This document shows positions 23,515 through 35,341 of a stretch of 64,000 bases of DNA, piece after piece (positions within the stretch are counted from its first letter, which is position 1; each line of letters begins with the position of its first letter). The notes below the pieces were generated by a model, which worked only from the letters and a program-made list of their open reading frames with translations, was not told where the DNA came from and made no database searches. A program made the translations under genes and the position numbers. Source of the stretch: Annulohypoxylon bovei var. microspora (taxonomy: Eukaryota; Ascomycota; Sordariomycetes; Xylariales; Hypoxylaceae); contig MU405254.1 in assembly GCA_022836615.1 (NCBI GenBank), forward strand, positions 186,001-250,000, given 5' to 3'.

Positions 23515-25914
23515 ATGCCTGTCGTAAAAGGAGGAGTGTGGACCAACATTGAGGATGAAATTCTGAAGGTGTCCGTTTCTAAGTATGGCCTGAATCAATG
23601 GGCGCGTGTTTCATCATTGCTGCCGCGAAAGACCCCCAAGCAATGTAAGGCGCGATGGAACGAGTGGCTTGATCCAAGCATCAAGAAGATTGAGTGGAGT
23701 AAGGAAGAAGATGAAAAGCTCCTACACTTAGCTAAGTTGATGCCCACGCAATGGCGAACTATTGCTCCTATTGTTGGCCGTACCGCGAACCAGTGTTTGG
23801 AACGCTACCAGAAACTTCTCGACGAGGCTGAGCAACGAGAATCATCTGGCCTAGGCCTTACCGGCCCCGAAGGCGGCGAGACACAAGCGCCTACAGCTGA
23901 CGATGTGCGACGACTCCGACCTGGCGAGGTCGACCCCGATCCCGAGAGTAAACCCGCTAAACCAGATACCATCGATCTCGATGAGGATGAGAAGGAGATG
24001 CTGAGCGAGGCGCGTGCTCGCTTGGCGAACACTCAAGGAAAGAAGGCAAAGCGAAAGGCTCGAGAGCGCCAGCAGGAGGAGTCGCGTCGGCTCGCTGCTC
24101 TGCAGAAACGGCGGGAACTGAAGACCGCTGGTATTAACATCAAGGTGGTCACGCGCAAGAAGGGGCAAATGGACTACAATGCCGACATCCCTTTCGAGAA
24201 AGCACCTGCTGAAGGTTTCTACGACACTATAGACGAGCAGACTCGGAACGAGAAGCAACGAGCAGCCTTTGACCCCCGCAAACAACAACTCGCTAGCAAG
24301 AGGAAGGGCGACCAAGATGATGAGTCTGATCGAAAAAGACAGAAGAACGATAAGGATGCCCCCTCCGCCTCTATGCAGGCTGCCTTAAAGGCCGGGCAGA
24401 TGCAAAGGGTTCGAGAAGCAGAGCAAAGCAGCAAGAGACGAGCTCTTGTCCTTCCGTCTCCTCAAGTTAGCGACGGTGAGCTTGAAGATATCGTCAAGAT
24501 GGGCATGATGGGCGAGCGGGCAAATCTGCTTGCTCAGACCAGCGAGAATGATGCCACTAGAGGACTCGTGAACACTTACTCGACTCTAAACTCGCAAACT
24601 CCCATTCGTACTCCCATGGCACCCCCTCAGCAGGATCGAATCGCGAACGAAATAAAGAACATCCGAGCTCTGACTGAGAACCAGTCGGTACTGTTAGGAG
24701 GTGAGAATGCTGATCTTCAAGAAGGCACTGGCTCCACGGGCTTTGACGGAGCCACGCCTCGCAGACAAGTAATGTCAACGCCCAATCCTTTGGCTACTCC
24801 TCTACGGACTGGTGTGAATGGTGTAGGTGCTACGCCCCGAAGACCCGGACAGACCCCTCTTCGTACCCCCCGAGACAGCTTTGCCCTCAATGCTGGAGAC
24901 GACGAGATGTCTGTGGTTGGAGGCACAGCCAAGGACACGCGACTTCGGGAGTTGTCAATGAAACATCAGCTTAAGCATGGCCTCGCCTCCTTGCCAAAGC
25001 CGAAAGAGACCGAATGGGAACTTGAAATTCCTGAAGACCAGCAGGAAGCCATGGATGTAGACGAGTTGGAAGAAGATGCCGAATTACGAGATCAACGAGA
25101 GCGAGCTATTAGAGAAGCCCAGGAACGACTAGAGCGCAAGCGCCAGACGCAAGTGATTCAGAAGGAACTTCCTCGGCCAGAGTCTGTCAACATAGAGGCT
25201 CTTGTCCAAAAGGCATCTGCGATCTCGGATCCCATTGAAGCGCAGATTGCGAAGGAGGCTGCATTGCTTATTGCAAACGATGCCGTGAAGTTCCCTATTC
25301 CGGGCTCAAAGCCCAGCGTCGGCCCCGTCCGTCTACAACAAATCGAGGACATCTTACTAGATGAAGCACGCTTGAAGATTCTTATGGAGGTTAAGGATAA
25401 GCCTCAGCCGGAACAGATCCAAGCAAGCTGGGAGCGAGAGGACAACAACGCACTTTTCCTAGGTTTAGGCTGCTACGAAGACGATGACGAGGAGCAGGTG
25501 ACAGCTATGAATGCGGCTTTTGACGTAAGTTTTGAACACAGTCCTAACTTATTATGGAATCCCCACTAACAATTATTTTTACAGTCAGTACAAGAGTCTA
25601 CAGTGGTGACCGCGGAGAAATGCACGAAGCTTGAACAAAAGCTTGCACTCCACTTAGGAGGTTACCAGAAGCGAGCCAAGACACTCCGATCAAAAATGAG
25701 CGAGGCGTACGAGGCACTCCAGAAGGCCAACTTCGCCCTTAGCGCATTCAAGACACTGGTAGTATCAGAGGAGATCGCTGCCAAGAGCCGACTGGAGGCC
25801 CTCAGAGAGGAGGTTGGCTCCATCACTCGCAGAGAGCGCGAGGCGCAGGAAGCATATCGTCAGACCAAGGAGGAGCTCGACGCCTTCACAAACGGCGTTA
25901 ACGGATTTCATTAA
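23515..25914 (+). CDS. CEF1: Pre-mRNA-splicing factor CEF1/CDC5
   Basis: Core component of the Prp19 (NineTeen) complex, needed for spliceosome activation and, in fission yeast, cell-cycle progression; nuclear. Two exons: 23515-25524 and 25585-25914, with a 60-bp intron (GTAAGT donor, CTAAC branch, ACAG acceptor); 779 residues. Two N-terminal Myb/SANT repeats (about 6-55 and 58-105) show the spaced tryptophans in GGVWTNIED, NQWARVSSLL, ARWNEWLDP, IEWSKEED and TQWRTIAPIVGRTANQCLERYQ. A basic, charged coiled region follows (KKAKRKARERQQEE), then the threonine-proline repeats (ATPRR, TPLRTPR) that are phosphorylation sites in homologues, and a helical Prp19-binding C-terminus. Length and order match the family. 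A MULE-like element sits immediately upstream. Confidence 0.97.
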
Positions 25915-26375
25915 TGTCATAATCCTCAGATTGTAGGATATCCGAGCACAGGCTTGCATTATCTGCGTGTACCGTTTCCACTACTGACTCCAGAGAGTGT
26001 ATTATTAAGAGAAACGGGTACGCGACTCTGTACGCTGACTAGTGGGTGAACTGAGCGAGGCGAGGGACTGATCATGATGGTACGGGCTCTGATTGGCCAA
26101 GGATGCCTCGACCACCACTTTTGTATATTGGTCTAAAACCTCTGAGGCACGGTGATAATGCGATGAATTACCAAAAAACCAAACAAATAATGAATACGCT
26201 GTCTAAATCATATGCTAACGTGCCAATTCCCAAGACCTAAAATATGCGTAGCATCCCTTTTTTCCGAACAACTTTCAACCTTTAATCTCGTAATATACAT
26301 ATGCATCATAAGTGCCTTCGTAGTAGTAATGTCTCACCAGACTTTCTATTTTTTTTTTTTTTTTCTCTCACTTCA
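25915..26375. other. Convergent 3' region of CEF1 and an MFS gene
   Basis: 461 bp between two convergent genes. A long T run (about 26346-26364) lies just downstream of the MFS stop codon on the opposite strand. No gene is seen. Confidence 0.5.
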
Positions 26376-28794
26376 TCATTTCCTCGCTCCCAGCCTGGGC
26401 AGCTTGACAGGCACGACGAGCAGGACGCTGACGGCGGCGAAGCCGACGAGGCACAGGAAGGTGAGGCGGACGGCGGACTCGTAGCTGGCGACGACCTGGT
26501 CCTTGAGGGGGCCGGGGGGCAGGGCGGCGACGGCCTCGACGCTCTCGCGGACGCGCTCGACGAGGGCGGCCTTCCAGGCGGCGCCCTCGCCCTCGGGGGG
26601 CACGACGTACTCCATCAGGAAGCGCAGCAGCGCGTTCTGCAGCACGAGCGAGGAGAAGGCGACGCCGAGGACGGAGCCGAGGGCGCGCCAGAGCACGAGG
26701 GTCGACGTCACGACGGCCTGCTCCCGGTGCTCGCTCGCGGCCAGCACCGCCATGAACGTCCCCGGGAACTGGAACCCCTGCCCGATGCTCGAGGGCACGA
26801 GGCACAGCAGGTACGCGTACAGCGGCCACCCGCGCCGCATCGACGACAGCAGCATGGTCCCCGCGAGGTAGAAGATCGTGCCGAGGGTCAGCGGCCACTT
26901 GAGGCGTCGCGTGTACGAGATCAGGAACCCGGTTAGAGTGCCGGCGGCGCTGGCGGTGACGACGGGGACTACGAGGTACAGGCCCGAGGTTGTGGCGCTC
27001 GTTAGGAGGACGGCTTGGAAGAAGAGGGGCCTAATTCTTACGGTTAGTATTCTTATTTTCTAAGAAATGAGAAGGTACCGGCGACTTACGTATTAAAGAG
27101 GATGGCGTTGAGCAGGAAGGAGGCGATGAAGTTGGAGAAGATGATATTAGCTCTCGGGGAACTGTGCAGGAGGATTAGAGGCATGATGGGTCGCTCGTGC
27201 TTCGACTCCGCGTATAGACATGCCGGGAAGCAGATGGCGAAGATGACGAGTGAGGCGAGGACGAACGGGTGGGTCCCTTATCAGGAGGTCAGTATATCGC
27301 ATTCTTGCGAGTTAAGTTGAAAAGGGGTAGCCACTTACAAGGCAGTATATTTCCTCCGAGGTTCTGCGTAGATTTAGTTAGCGAATACATATCAAATTAG
27401 CGTATATTTTCTATACAAACGTACCAAGCCTAGTATGAGGAACGTGGTGGATATAGTCAGGAGTATCGATCCTCGAAAATCAAACGCCTTCATTGCCTCC
27501 TTGAATGTCTGATGCTTATTCTGTAGGCCAAGATCTCCGGGGATGCCGAAAAAAGCTACCACGAAGCAGAGGATGATAGGAAAGACCTGGATGCCGAATT
27601 CCCAGCGCCAGCCGAGACTGTCTGCCATAAGACCGCCCAGCGCCGCACCTAGGGCTGAAGCCAGCCCGTAGACGATGTTGATATAACTCTGATACGAGCC
27701 ACGGCGTCTTTCATGCTAGTTAGCGTTTTTCACTCGGAAGAAATATTCTTTTTTCACCAACTGGTTAAATGCACAGCATTATCCAACGGAGAACTTACTC
27801 AATAGGCACCAGATCGCTAATTATAATACTCCCCATCCCCAACACGCCGCCAGCACCGAGCCCACACGCAGCCCTGGCGATAATGAAGCTCGTCATGCTC
27901 TGCGCCATCGCGCACCACAGCGTCGCAAGCGCGAATATGACAGTTGTGGCGAGGTACGGCGGCTTGCGGCCTATGGTATCGGATAGCCGGCCAATAATGG
28001 GTTGGAAAGCTGTGCTCGTGAGTAGAAACGCGGTGGATAGCCAGCTGGCACTGTTAGAGCTGCGGAAGTAGCTTGTGATGACCGGATGAGACGATGCCAT
28101 GATGGTGCCTGTTTGATATTAGAATAAAAACTAGAGGCTTCGAAGAAATTAAAGAGATGATTATTTTCATAAGATCGAAACTTTTTAACAGGTAGGCAAA
28201 TTCGAATTCATATAAAGAGGTAGTAGCAATAATAAGATCCTTACCGTCAAAGCAAGCTATGAAGTGCGTGAGCATGATGCTCATAAATACTATCCAGAAT
28301 CTTCGTCTATCCGTATCGATGAGGAAGGAAGGCCGAGATTTGTCATGTTCAACGTTGGCTGCTTCGAGGTCCTCATCTAGACTCCCGTCCGACGTGGGCG
28401 AGTCGAGGAGTTCTTGATGGATCTGATGGTGCACGTTAAGTATAGGTCTGGGAGATATCGAAACCATGCTCCGGTTGGTCGATGCCCGCCGTATCGTGCT
28501 TCGCGATCGCCGACGCCCCCTAAGCATAGCCGATTCGAAAGATTCTGGGGCGAGGCCCGACCCTCCGGACGTATAGCTGCGTGCGATCAACAGGTCTGCC
28601 TCATTCGGATCCAAGTCGCTCGAGCTTCCATAATCGTCGTCCACGGTACCCTGTCGAGGGATTGTGATTGGTCCAGGTTCTTGAGTATATCTGCTCCTTG
28701 AGTCCCCCAAAAGCGCCGTCCACTCAGACGCAGGCTCAGAATCGTGCCCGTACGACCGAGCGTTACCATCGCCATTCCTCATAGGCGGCGTCAT
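26376..28794 (-). CDS. MFS permease, Fnx1/VBA-like (14-TM DHA2 type)
   Basis: Resembles the fungal Fnx1/VBA group of vacuolar amino-acid/multidrug permeases. Six minus-strand exons: 28794-28245, 28108-27799, 27707-27425, 27363-27339, 27276-27090 and 27030-26376, with introns of 136, 91, 61, 62 and 59 bp; 669 residues. The fourth exon is only 25 nt. A long polar N-terminus of about 160 residues (Ser/Arg-rich, acidic) precedes helix 1, RFWIVFMSIMLTHFIACFDG, then TIMASSHPVITSYF. The loop 2-3 signature GRLSDTIGRK is at 223-232; GSYQSYINIVYGLASALGAALGG is the antiporter motif C region. The ATG at 28794 is preferred, as the frame further upstream lacks another ATG. The last exon is far richer in G and C than the first three. 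Substrate is unproven. Confidence 0.9.
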
Positions 28795-29811
28795 GATTGT
28801 GTTGAGATCGCCAAGAGATCTCTTCAAATCCTTTAGGCCTAGTGAGATGTCTTAAGCTTCACTAGCTCGCCGGACTCATTTAGGATCCAGGATTCAATGG
28901 CCACCAGCACCGTCGAGTTGAATATAATATAAGAGGTGGTGTTTTTTCTCTGAGAAAAAAAGGTGACAGAATTCTCAAAAAGTAAGAACAAGTGACAGTA
29001 GCGAAAGTCAATTAATAACAAAGTTCAAGGGCAAAGGAATTGGGCAAGTCGGTGAGACAGAAAAAGAAAAGGAGCTCATCAGTGGAAACTGCATGGAACT
29101 CAGAAAGGTATGTTATACTATACGATAGGCGGCCGTAAGGTAACCAACCGTGGTTCTACTACTTGGAGGAAGTGGATATTGGAATGCATGGCGATCCCGA
29201 ATTATGCGGGGAACCGCTTAGCGCCGAGGATCGGTACCTAGTAGGTAAGTTTAGGTGTGTCTCATGATCGTTGGAGTCCGCCGGTATAGGGGACGGTATA
29301 GGGGATTAGGCCTTGGTTACCAGGTTCTAGCTCTAGGTTCTAGGGCTGAGCCTCACCATAGGCCTAACCGGGTAGGTGAGGTGATTGAGATCTCATACTA
29401 AATGTGGCAGTGCTTATGTATGACCCTTTGACAGGCCTCATGCCACAACAAGCGAATTACAATCCTTGCCGAGATAGCCTATCTTTTCTTCGGAGTTTCT
29501 TGATTGAATGAACATGAAAGTTGCGCCATGTGGCGCAAGTTATTAGAATGAGGCATTCTCATTCTCATTCTAGAAAGTGTTGGTCAAGTCGTTCAGCCGC
29601 ATGTTAGTGCTGAGACGAATTTTAGCAAAGTGTAAAATATGGATAGTCAATAGCAAAATCAATCCTAGATGTAAGAAAACGCCTGTCATTTGAAAACACC
29701 TCCGTTGTCATGATGAGATGCTGCGGTCACCATGATACCTCCCTTCTACTGTGGTATGAACATAGCCTCTCCCAACTCCAGAATATCCCAGTCTATGATG
29801 TGATAAGGATA
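28795..29811. other. Intergenic region between two minus-strand genes
   Basis: About 1 kb holding the MFS promoter and the 3' UTR of the hexokinase-like gene. A short direct repeat, CGGTATAGGGGA, occurs twice at 29281-29305. No gene is supportable. Confidence 0.5.
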
Positions 29812-31550
29812 TTAAATGCCAACGTCCTTAGATTTCGCCTGAGAGGCACCGCATAACACACCGGCGCCAGTAATTCCACCATCGTGACAAGGACTTAATA
29901 CAACCCGGACCGGAGCGTCCTCCCCAAACTCGGCCTCGATGATAGCGTCGAGGAACTTTTGGCAGTCTGCCAAATAATCTTGAAAATGCACGATGCAACC
30001 TCCTGTGTAACCGACAATCAAGTTAACCCTAGGTTGTTGTTCTTGCTTGGCGTGACCGTTTGTAGTATCTTGGGGAGACTCTCGCAAAGGAATATCTCCT
30101 GCACATGTGAGCAATCCGATGACAGCCGCGGCGACGATGCCGGCAGCTCTAACTTCGATAGCCTTGGATATCTTATATAAAACCAACGCGATTTCCTCTG
30201 TCCATTGAAATGGAGAATTAGGGGTAGGGCATGGAAACTCAGCTTTGAGCTTCTCTAGCAGTGCCTTCGCGTTCGGTGGTCGGAAATGGCTAAGAAATGT
30301 GGTGGTGAGGCCGAATCGCGTCAAGAGCCGTGGGGGTAAAGTGTGTATCGGGATATCTAAGTGATGCTCAAGGTAATCTAATAACATTAGACGTCCAAGT
30401 TCGCCCAGGTATCGTCCCGATGTCATATATTCGAGTGGTTGGAAGCCGGGTGCCTCGCCTTCGGAATCGAGTCTCGTATCCCACTGGCTGACCAAGCCAA
30501 ACTTCCGCAAAGGTGGCGCAGTTCCATTGATGCTCCACTCGGTATTAACCGCGATCTTCATGCCATCGGTCGAGTCTCCGTTTAGAACCTTGACTTTCCC
30601 GAGTTGCTTATCTTTGTGGAGTGTGCTTCTCTTCAGGGGTATTGTCGCGTTGCTACCCGTACCGCAGATGAGTCCCATCGCCGCTTTATGAGTACTATCT
30701 TCCTTAGATTGATATATGAAGGACACTAATGTCGCAACTGCGTCGTTTAGGATGGCTGCGACTTTGATGGGAGGTAAGTCCGGAGTTTTGGACTTCTCGT
30801 AACCATTAATTAAGTGAGTTCCCAAGTGCAAACGTGACGTGATAGCAAACCCCTTTCCCATAGCCATCAGCGTTGCATCAGATAAAGTATCCTGTACCAT
30901 CGGGAAACTGAATGTAACCCCCATAGGAAGTTCGCAATCGCGAGGTAGGTTGAATTCTTCACAACCTTCGCGCACGACTTCTGCAATACAGCCCCCTATC
31001 CACGTAAACAGTGAATCGGCATTTTCTTTCTTGAGGACATCCAGAATTGGCCATGACTTTTCGAGTACTCGACGAATATTAGGCGATGCTTCTGAATGTG
31101 AATTCTTCAGGCTACCGTTAGCACCATTAGAGCCATTGACACCATTGCCATTCACGCCAATCTCATTTCCCAATAGCTCGATAAAGCCGACTCTCAAATT
31201 AGTACCGCCGCTGCTATTTGTTAGTGAAAACTATATGAGTAATGGTTTGAATTGACCTGGCGCGTACATATCAATGGCTAGATATCTGTACTACAAGTTA
31301 GTTCGTTGAAGGTATCCTGAGACTGGACCAATAACAATAATAAAAAGGATTCTGAATTAACATACCTTCCCTTCTCTCTTCCCGCAGTAGGCCGTAATAT
31401 CGACTCAGATATCGGGGTTGGTAAAAACTGGTTCAATGAGTCGGCGGATAAATGCTGGAATGATCGACATAATTCATGCGCAAGCGCGTGCGCCTTTGCC
31501 TCATCAATGGAAAGAGGCTTGAGAAAGTCTTCGACATCACACTTCATCAT
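29812..31550 (-). CDS. Atypical hexokinase family protein
   Basis: Three minus-strand exons: 31550-31366, 31285-31268 (18-nt microexon) and 31210-29812; introns of 80 and 57 bp; 533 residues. The phosphate-binding signature is assembled only by splicing: GRYLAIDIGGTNLRVG at about 61-75. Further family blocks are TFSFP (167-171), GKGF (186-189, usually TKGF), LNDA with the candidate catalytic base D224 (usually NDT), CGTGSNA (250-256) and VNTEW (E292). The family blocks are present but diverged, as in the regulatory fungal hexokinases (Aspergillus HxkC/XprF and HxkD), so a sensing or protease-repression role is as likely as sugar phosphorylation. An Asn-Gly-rich stretch at 87-101 is an odd low-complexity insertion. 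The GTG at 31562 is rejected as start; ATG is at 31550 or 31547. Confidence 0.88.
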
Positions 31551-32866
31551 TGCGATTGACACGTTTGTCGTAGATTCCCTCCGAGCCCTACCTTGGTAGG
31601 TAGATTAGATATATGGATGCGAATTATAAAATTTATAAGTTTAGTAGTTCAAGCACCTAGCGATGACGTCGGTGTCATGTCTACGATGAGGCGTAGAAAT
31701 CGAAATGGTATGCTAGATTCGAATAGGTACCTAGGTAAATTCGTACTGACTTAGGTAAATCGCTAAACGTGAAGGATATTTATTTTCGTGAAGGTAGTCG
31801 GCGGAAGGATTTCGAAAGACGAATGGTGATCGAGTAATTATATAGTACACCACCTCTTAATAGGAGATAGGTATGCGCAGACGTATATATAGGTATTATA
31901 TGTTCTTCGGTGTTTCAAGAGTCTCGATTCTTAGATGAAATGGATCAATAGTAAGAGTCAGAGTAAACTGCCGAATCAGCGGCTCTAGTTTTCTAGAAAC
32001 GTTACAGTTGCAGGGATATCTATTGGGTACCGAGGTAGGTACATAGATGGGTAGTTCCGTAGGTACGGAAGGGACGATGGGTGTTAGTATTGTTAGTAAG
32101 AATGGAAGTAGAGTCTAAGTAGATATATTTAGGTAAAAGCAATAACATCGAAACATCAGGTAGTTGCCCCCCTAAGACATCACCAAATAAGTAAGTGATT
32201 GGTAACGTTGGACCATATTCGACATCGATGGTGTGGGTTCCTTAAGGTGTAAAGGCTAGATGTCAAGATTTTAAGTCTCATGCCCACTCAGAAACTCGTA
32301 ATCATTCTTGGTTCAGTTCGTCTTGCAATCGAATCGATGTACAGTACTTCGTATCCCGTACTTTGAATCCAATATTTAAACCTTGGAAGTGGGCTAGGTG
32401 CGCAGGCAGGTGCGTTATTCATCTTCAGCCACATTGCGCTCCATGATTCTAGATACAATCAGGCAAGTACTCAAGTACCGCCTTGTTCCTCAAAGCCTAC
32501 GGCGCCTGACTCGGTCGATTTTTAGTGGTCGCACCATCCCTGTGTACCTTAGCGTATGCACTGAGCAAGCTTTCCTAGGTACGGGCTACATGAGCTTCAG
32601 TACCGGCAGGAGGCTCATCTTATCGGGAAAGGGGTCCCTCGTTCCAACGGTCCAATCTAGGCTAATCCCGTGCCTAACGTTGATTATCGTCGACTTTTTG
32701 CATCACTAATCACCATACCACCAACACCATTCACTTGAAGTTTGCTTTATTGCTTTTGAATACTTGACTGTACTTCTTTTTTCTGTACATACGGTATGTA
32801 TCGTTGGACTTTTCAATAGATTTTACACCATTATCACGGGCTTAATCAATAGAGCAACCGAACAAC
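31551..32866. other. Divergent promoter region, hexokinase-like / GILT-like
   Basis: 1.3 kb between divergent genes. It contains one TACCTAGGTA copy (31728-31737) and several GGTAGGTA runs (31593-31604, 32033-32056). The open frame at 32398-32709 shows no family feature and is left out. Confidence 0.5.
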
Positions 32867-33710
32867 ATGGCTGCTAAAATCAGCCTTCCCATCACGGAAG
32901 AGAAAAGGCCGATGCAATGCCGTGCTCGACGTCGATGTCGACCACTCCTACTACTGTCTCTCATCGCGATAGTCTTTTATGCAGTTTACAACCTTCAGGT
33001 TGTAACTTCGTATGCCGTTCTTTTCGTCCCAGAGCCAGCCCAGTCGCGTCTATCTTCAACAACCGACGGACCTATATCGATAGACCGAGAGCCCGTTCCG
33101 CTCGAAGCCCATATCATGAGCAAATGTCCCGACGCTAAGGACTGTCTCAAGGACCTCGTACTTCCCGCTATGATGCGCGTGTACGACAAAGTCAACTTCA
33201 CGTTATCGTACATCGGAACACCGACGGAAAACGACGGTGTAGACTGTAAACACGGCCCTAGAGAGTGTATGGGAAATATCATCGAACTATGCGCGCACCA
33301 TCTATATCCGGATCCCAAGATATATCTCGGCTTTACCATGTGCTTGACGAAAGACTATAAGATGATTCCGCAACGGGAGCTAGTCGAGGACTGCGCCCTG
33401 GAACATGCTATTGACTTCGAGAAATTGAACGAATGCGCCACTAAGGATAACGGAGCCTATGGTATAGAGCTGTTAAGGCAAAGCATAGCGAGGACTTCTA
33501 GCGTACGTTCCACGAAGCTTTATGAAAAGTGAAACCCCAAAAGAAGCTTTCTAACTAATTATTTAGGCCGGCGTTACAAAGAGCTGCACGGTTCGACTGA
33601 ACGAGGAAGTATATTGCATTAGAGACGGTGGGGAGTGGTCGGACTGCGACCACGGGCCGGGCGTCAATGATCTAGTTATTGCGGTTGAGAAGCTCTACCT
33701 GAGCTCTTAA
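32867..33710 (+). CDS. GILT-like thiol reductase, membrane-anchored
   Basis: Related to gamma-interferon-inducible lysosomal thiol reductase, which reduces protein disulfides in acidic vacuole/lysosome compartments. Two exons: 32867-33502 and 33567-33710, with a 64-bp intron (GTACGT donor, CTAACTAA branch, TAG acceptor); 259 residues. A basic N-terminus (RARRRCR) and one hydrophobic span (about 26-54) suggest a type II signal anchor. The lumenal part has the N-terminal active-site cysteines as CPDAKDC (C87, C93), a C-rich core (DCKHGPRECMGN, FTMCLTKDY) and the C-terminal block GVTKSCTVRLNEE from exon 2. The CX5C spacing differs from the CXXC of animal GILT. Its stop lies 35 bp inside the coding end of the opposite-strand DCS1 gene. 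Confidence 0.85.
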
Positions 33711-34750
33711 GTGGCTCAAATATTTCCGTCCATAAATCCGATGCCTCACCCAGCGTGTAACCTAGCGAAACACTATCCATACCGGTCTCACCGTCCCCCG
33801 ACATCGACTCAAGCTGTTCGATGATAGCGTCTAATCCAATCGCCTTCCCGACCGACTGAGTAGCAGTCGCTTCTAGCATGACGTGTACAACGTGGATATG
33901 AAAATGGTAGTACGTTGGATGGTAATGACAGAATAGCTTCAGATGATCTGTGTCGATCTGAGGATACGTCTTGACCGTGGCATCTATGAGCTTGGCCTTC
34001 ATGTGCCTAAGCCACGGAATGTGTTTCTTTTTGAGGTCTCGCAGGCTCCAGATATCTCGTCTTTCAACTATACCCAGTAAATGCAACGTGTTAATTGTTT
34101 TTCGGTCCCAATGCAGGTTTGGCAGCATCAGGAAACCCTCGTCGCCGTCTCTCCCCAAGGGTGTTCTATAAATAACATCCTCAACTTCTTTTCGCCCTTC
34201 AATAATATTGAAAACCCAATTCAAATGTCCTTTCTCTCGATTCGTTTGCATGAATGGCCGTACCATGTTGCGATAGATCTCTGGCGTCTCCGTCACGAAG
34301 CGGAAGGCTTGTGTGCTGTGCTTCTTAATGTGCTTTTCTGTGCAAGGGCAGATCATGGACATCTTGAGATCAGCAAATTTGTCGCTTTCATTGTCCATGG
34401 GAATGGGCCCGCCCGAGGCAAGAAACCAAGAATATATGTCATTGTTACCCAAGTTCGTGATACTTCGTAGGTTAGCAGGCAAGACAGAGAGGTATTCCTC
34501 TGCACTGGGGATAGGGGCACGCTCTAGTATTAGGAGGGCGGGTTGTAAATCAACATGTCCATACAGCGTGATCCGCCGTCCCGCGTCGTCTTTTTAATAA
34601 AATTGTTAGTTTATATATTCCATACCCAATCCGACAGCGCCAAAGGGTGACAAGTTCGTATGGTTATCTCATACCTTGATTCAACACACGCTCAAAAATG
34701 AATTTGGGAATCAGTGCTTCGGCATGACGTTTACTTTCTTCTGAAGCCAT
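33676..34750 (-). CDS. DCS1: Scavenger mRNA decapping enzyme (DcpS, m7GpppX diphosphatase)
   Basis: Hydrolyses the cap dinucleotide left after 3'-5' mRNA decay. Two minus-strand exons: 34750-34675 and 34589-33676, with an 85-bp intron (GTATGA donor, AAG acceptor); 329 residues. After the N-terminal swap domain, the catalytic half shows NIIEGRKEVEDVIYRTP, the WDRKT block and the HIT triad at 254, 256 and 258 within CHYHPTYYHFHIHVVHV. The splice joins ERVLNQD to DAGRRITLYGHVDL, restoring normal family order. Length equals the fungal average. It shares 35 bp of coding sequence (33676-33710) with the convergent GILT-like gene. It is the second HIT-superfamily nucleotide hydrolase in this window, unrelated in position to HNT2. 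Confidence 0.93.
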
Positions 34751-35341
34751 GCTCGAATATAATTGCAGGTTTCCAGTTGATAAACTAGAAGTTGGAAAGA
34801 TACTAAAATAGAACGGCCCCTGGAACCGTCCCTGCTGTGTGTATCAACAACTTCTTATCGGAGCTATTACCCCTCAGTCGATATGAACGGGTAGCTGCAG
34901 AAAGAAAATGGGTCAGGTCCAGCCACGCGGGCCGTGCCTCCCTAGAGCGGACGATCCTTCGGATCCGAAAGGTACGTATTTCTAACTTATTCCTTCCATC
35001 CAACTCCATCTACACATCTACATAAATAAACAGGCACAGAATAAGACTTATGTTATTGACTTTTGTACGAATACGTAAGTCGAAGTGAGAATAACGCTAG
35101 AAGATTGGAGGCTCACGGAATCAAAAACCTCCATTGATTAAACAAGAGCTATTGTGACCCATCGATCACCTCACAACCCCTTATTGCACGTGTACTTAGT
35201 ATTAGGTAAGCAGAGTCTTCAAATATGGTGAATTCGATGTTTAAATACGATTAAAACCCCATTAATGAGATTATAGTACTGTACCTCTAAATGAATATCA
35301 GAACACCAGTTACACATCCCGATTCGCTTTCACACTTACCT
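34751..35341. other. Region between DCS1 and an LTR element
   Basis: Upstream region of DCS1 up to the left LTR. The 60-70-codon frames at 34803-35025 overlap on both strands and have no recognisable content. The last five bases, TACCT (35337-35341), are the target duplication of the retroelement. Confidence 0.55.

Noticed and set aside
26301..26936. 211-codon plus-strand frame opposite the permease's last exon
   Set aside because: Composition (Gly/Asp/Glu/Ala/His runs) is the antisense shadow of a GC-rich exon whose minus-strand reading is a clear MFS protein.
31548..31562. Upstream GTG start for the hexokinase-like gene
   Set aside because: Nuclear fungal genes start at ATG; two consecutive ATGs follow at 31550 and 31547.
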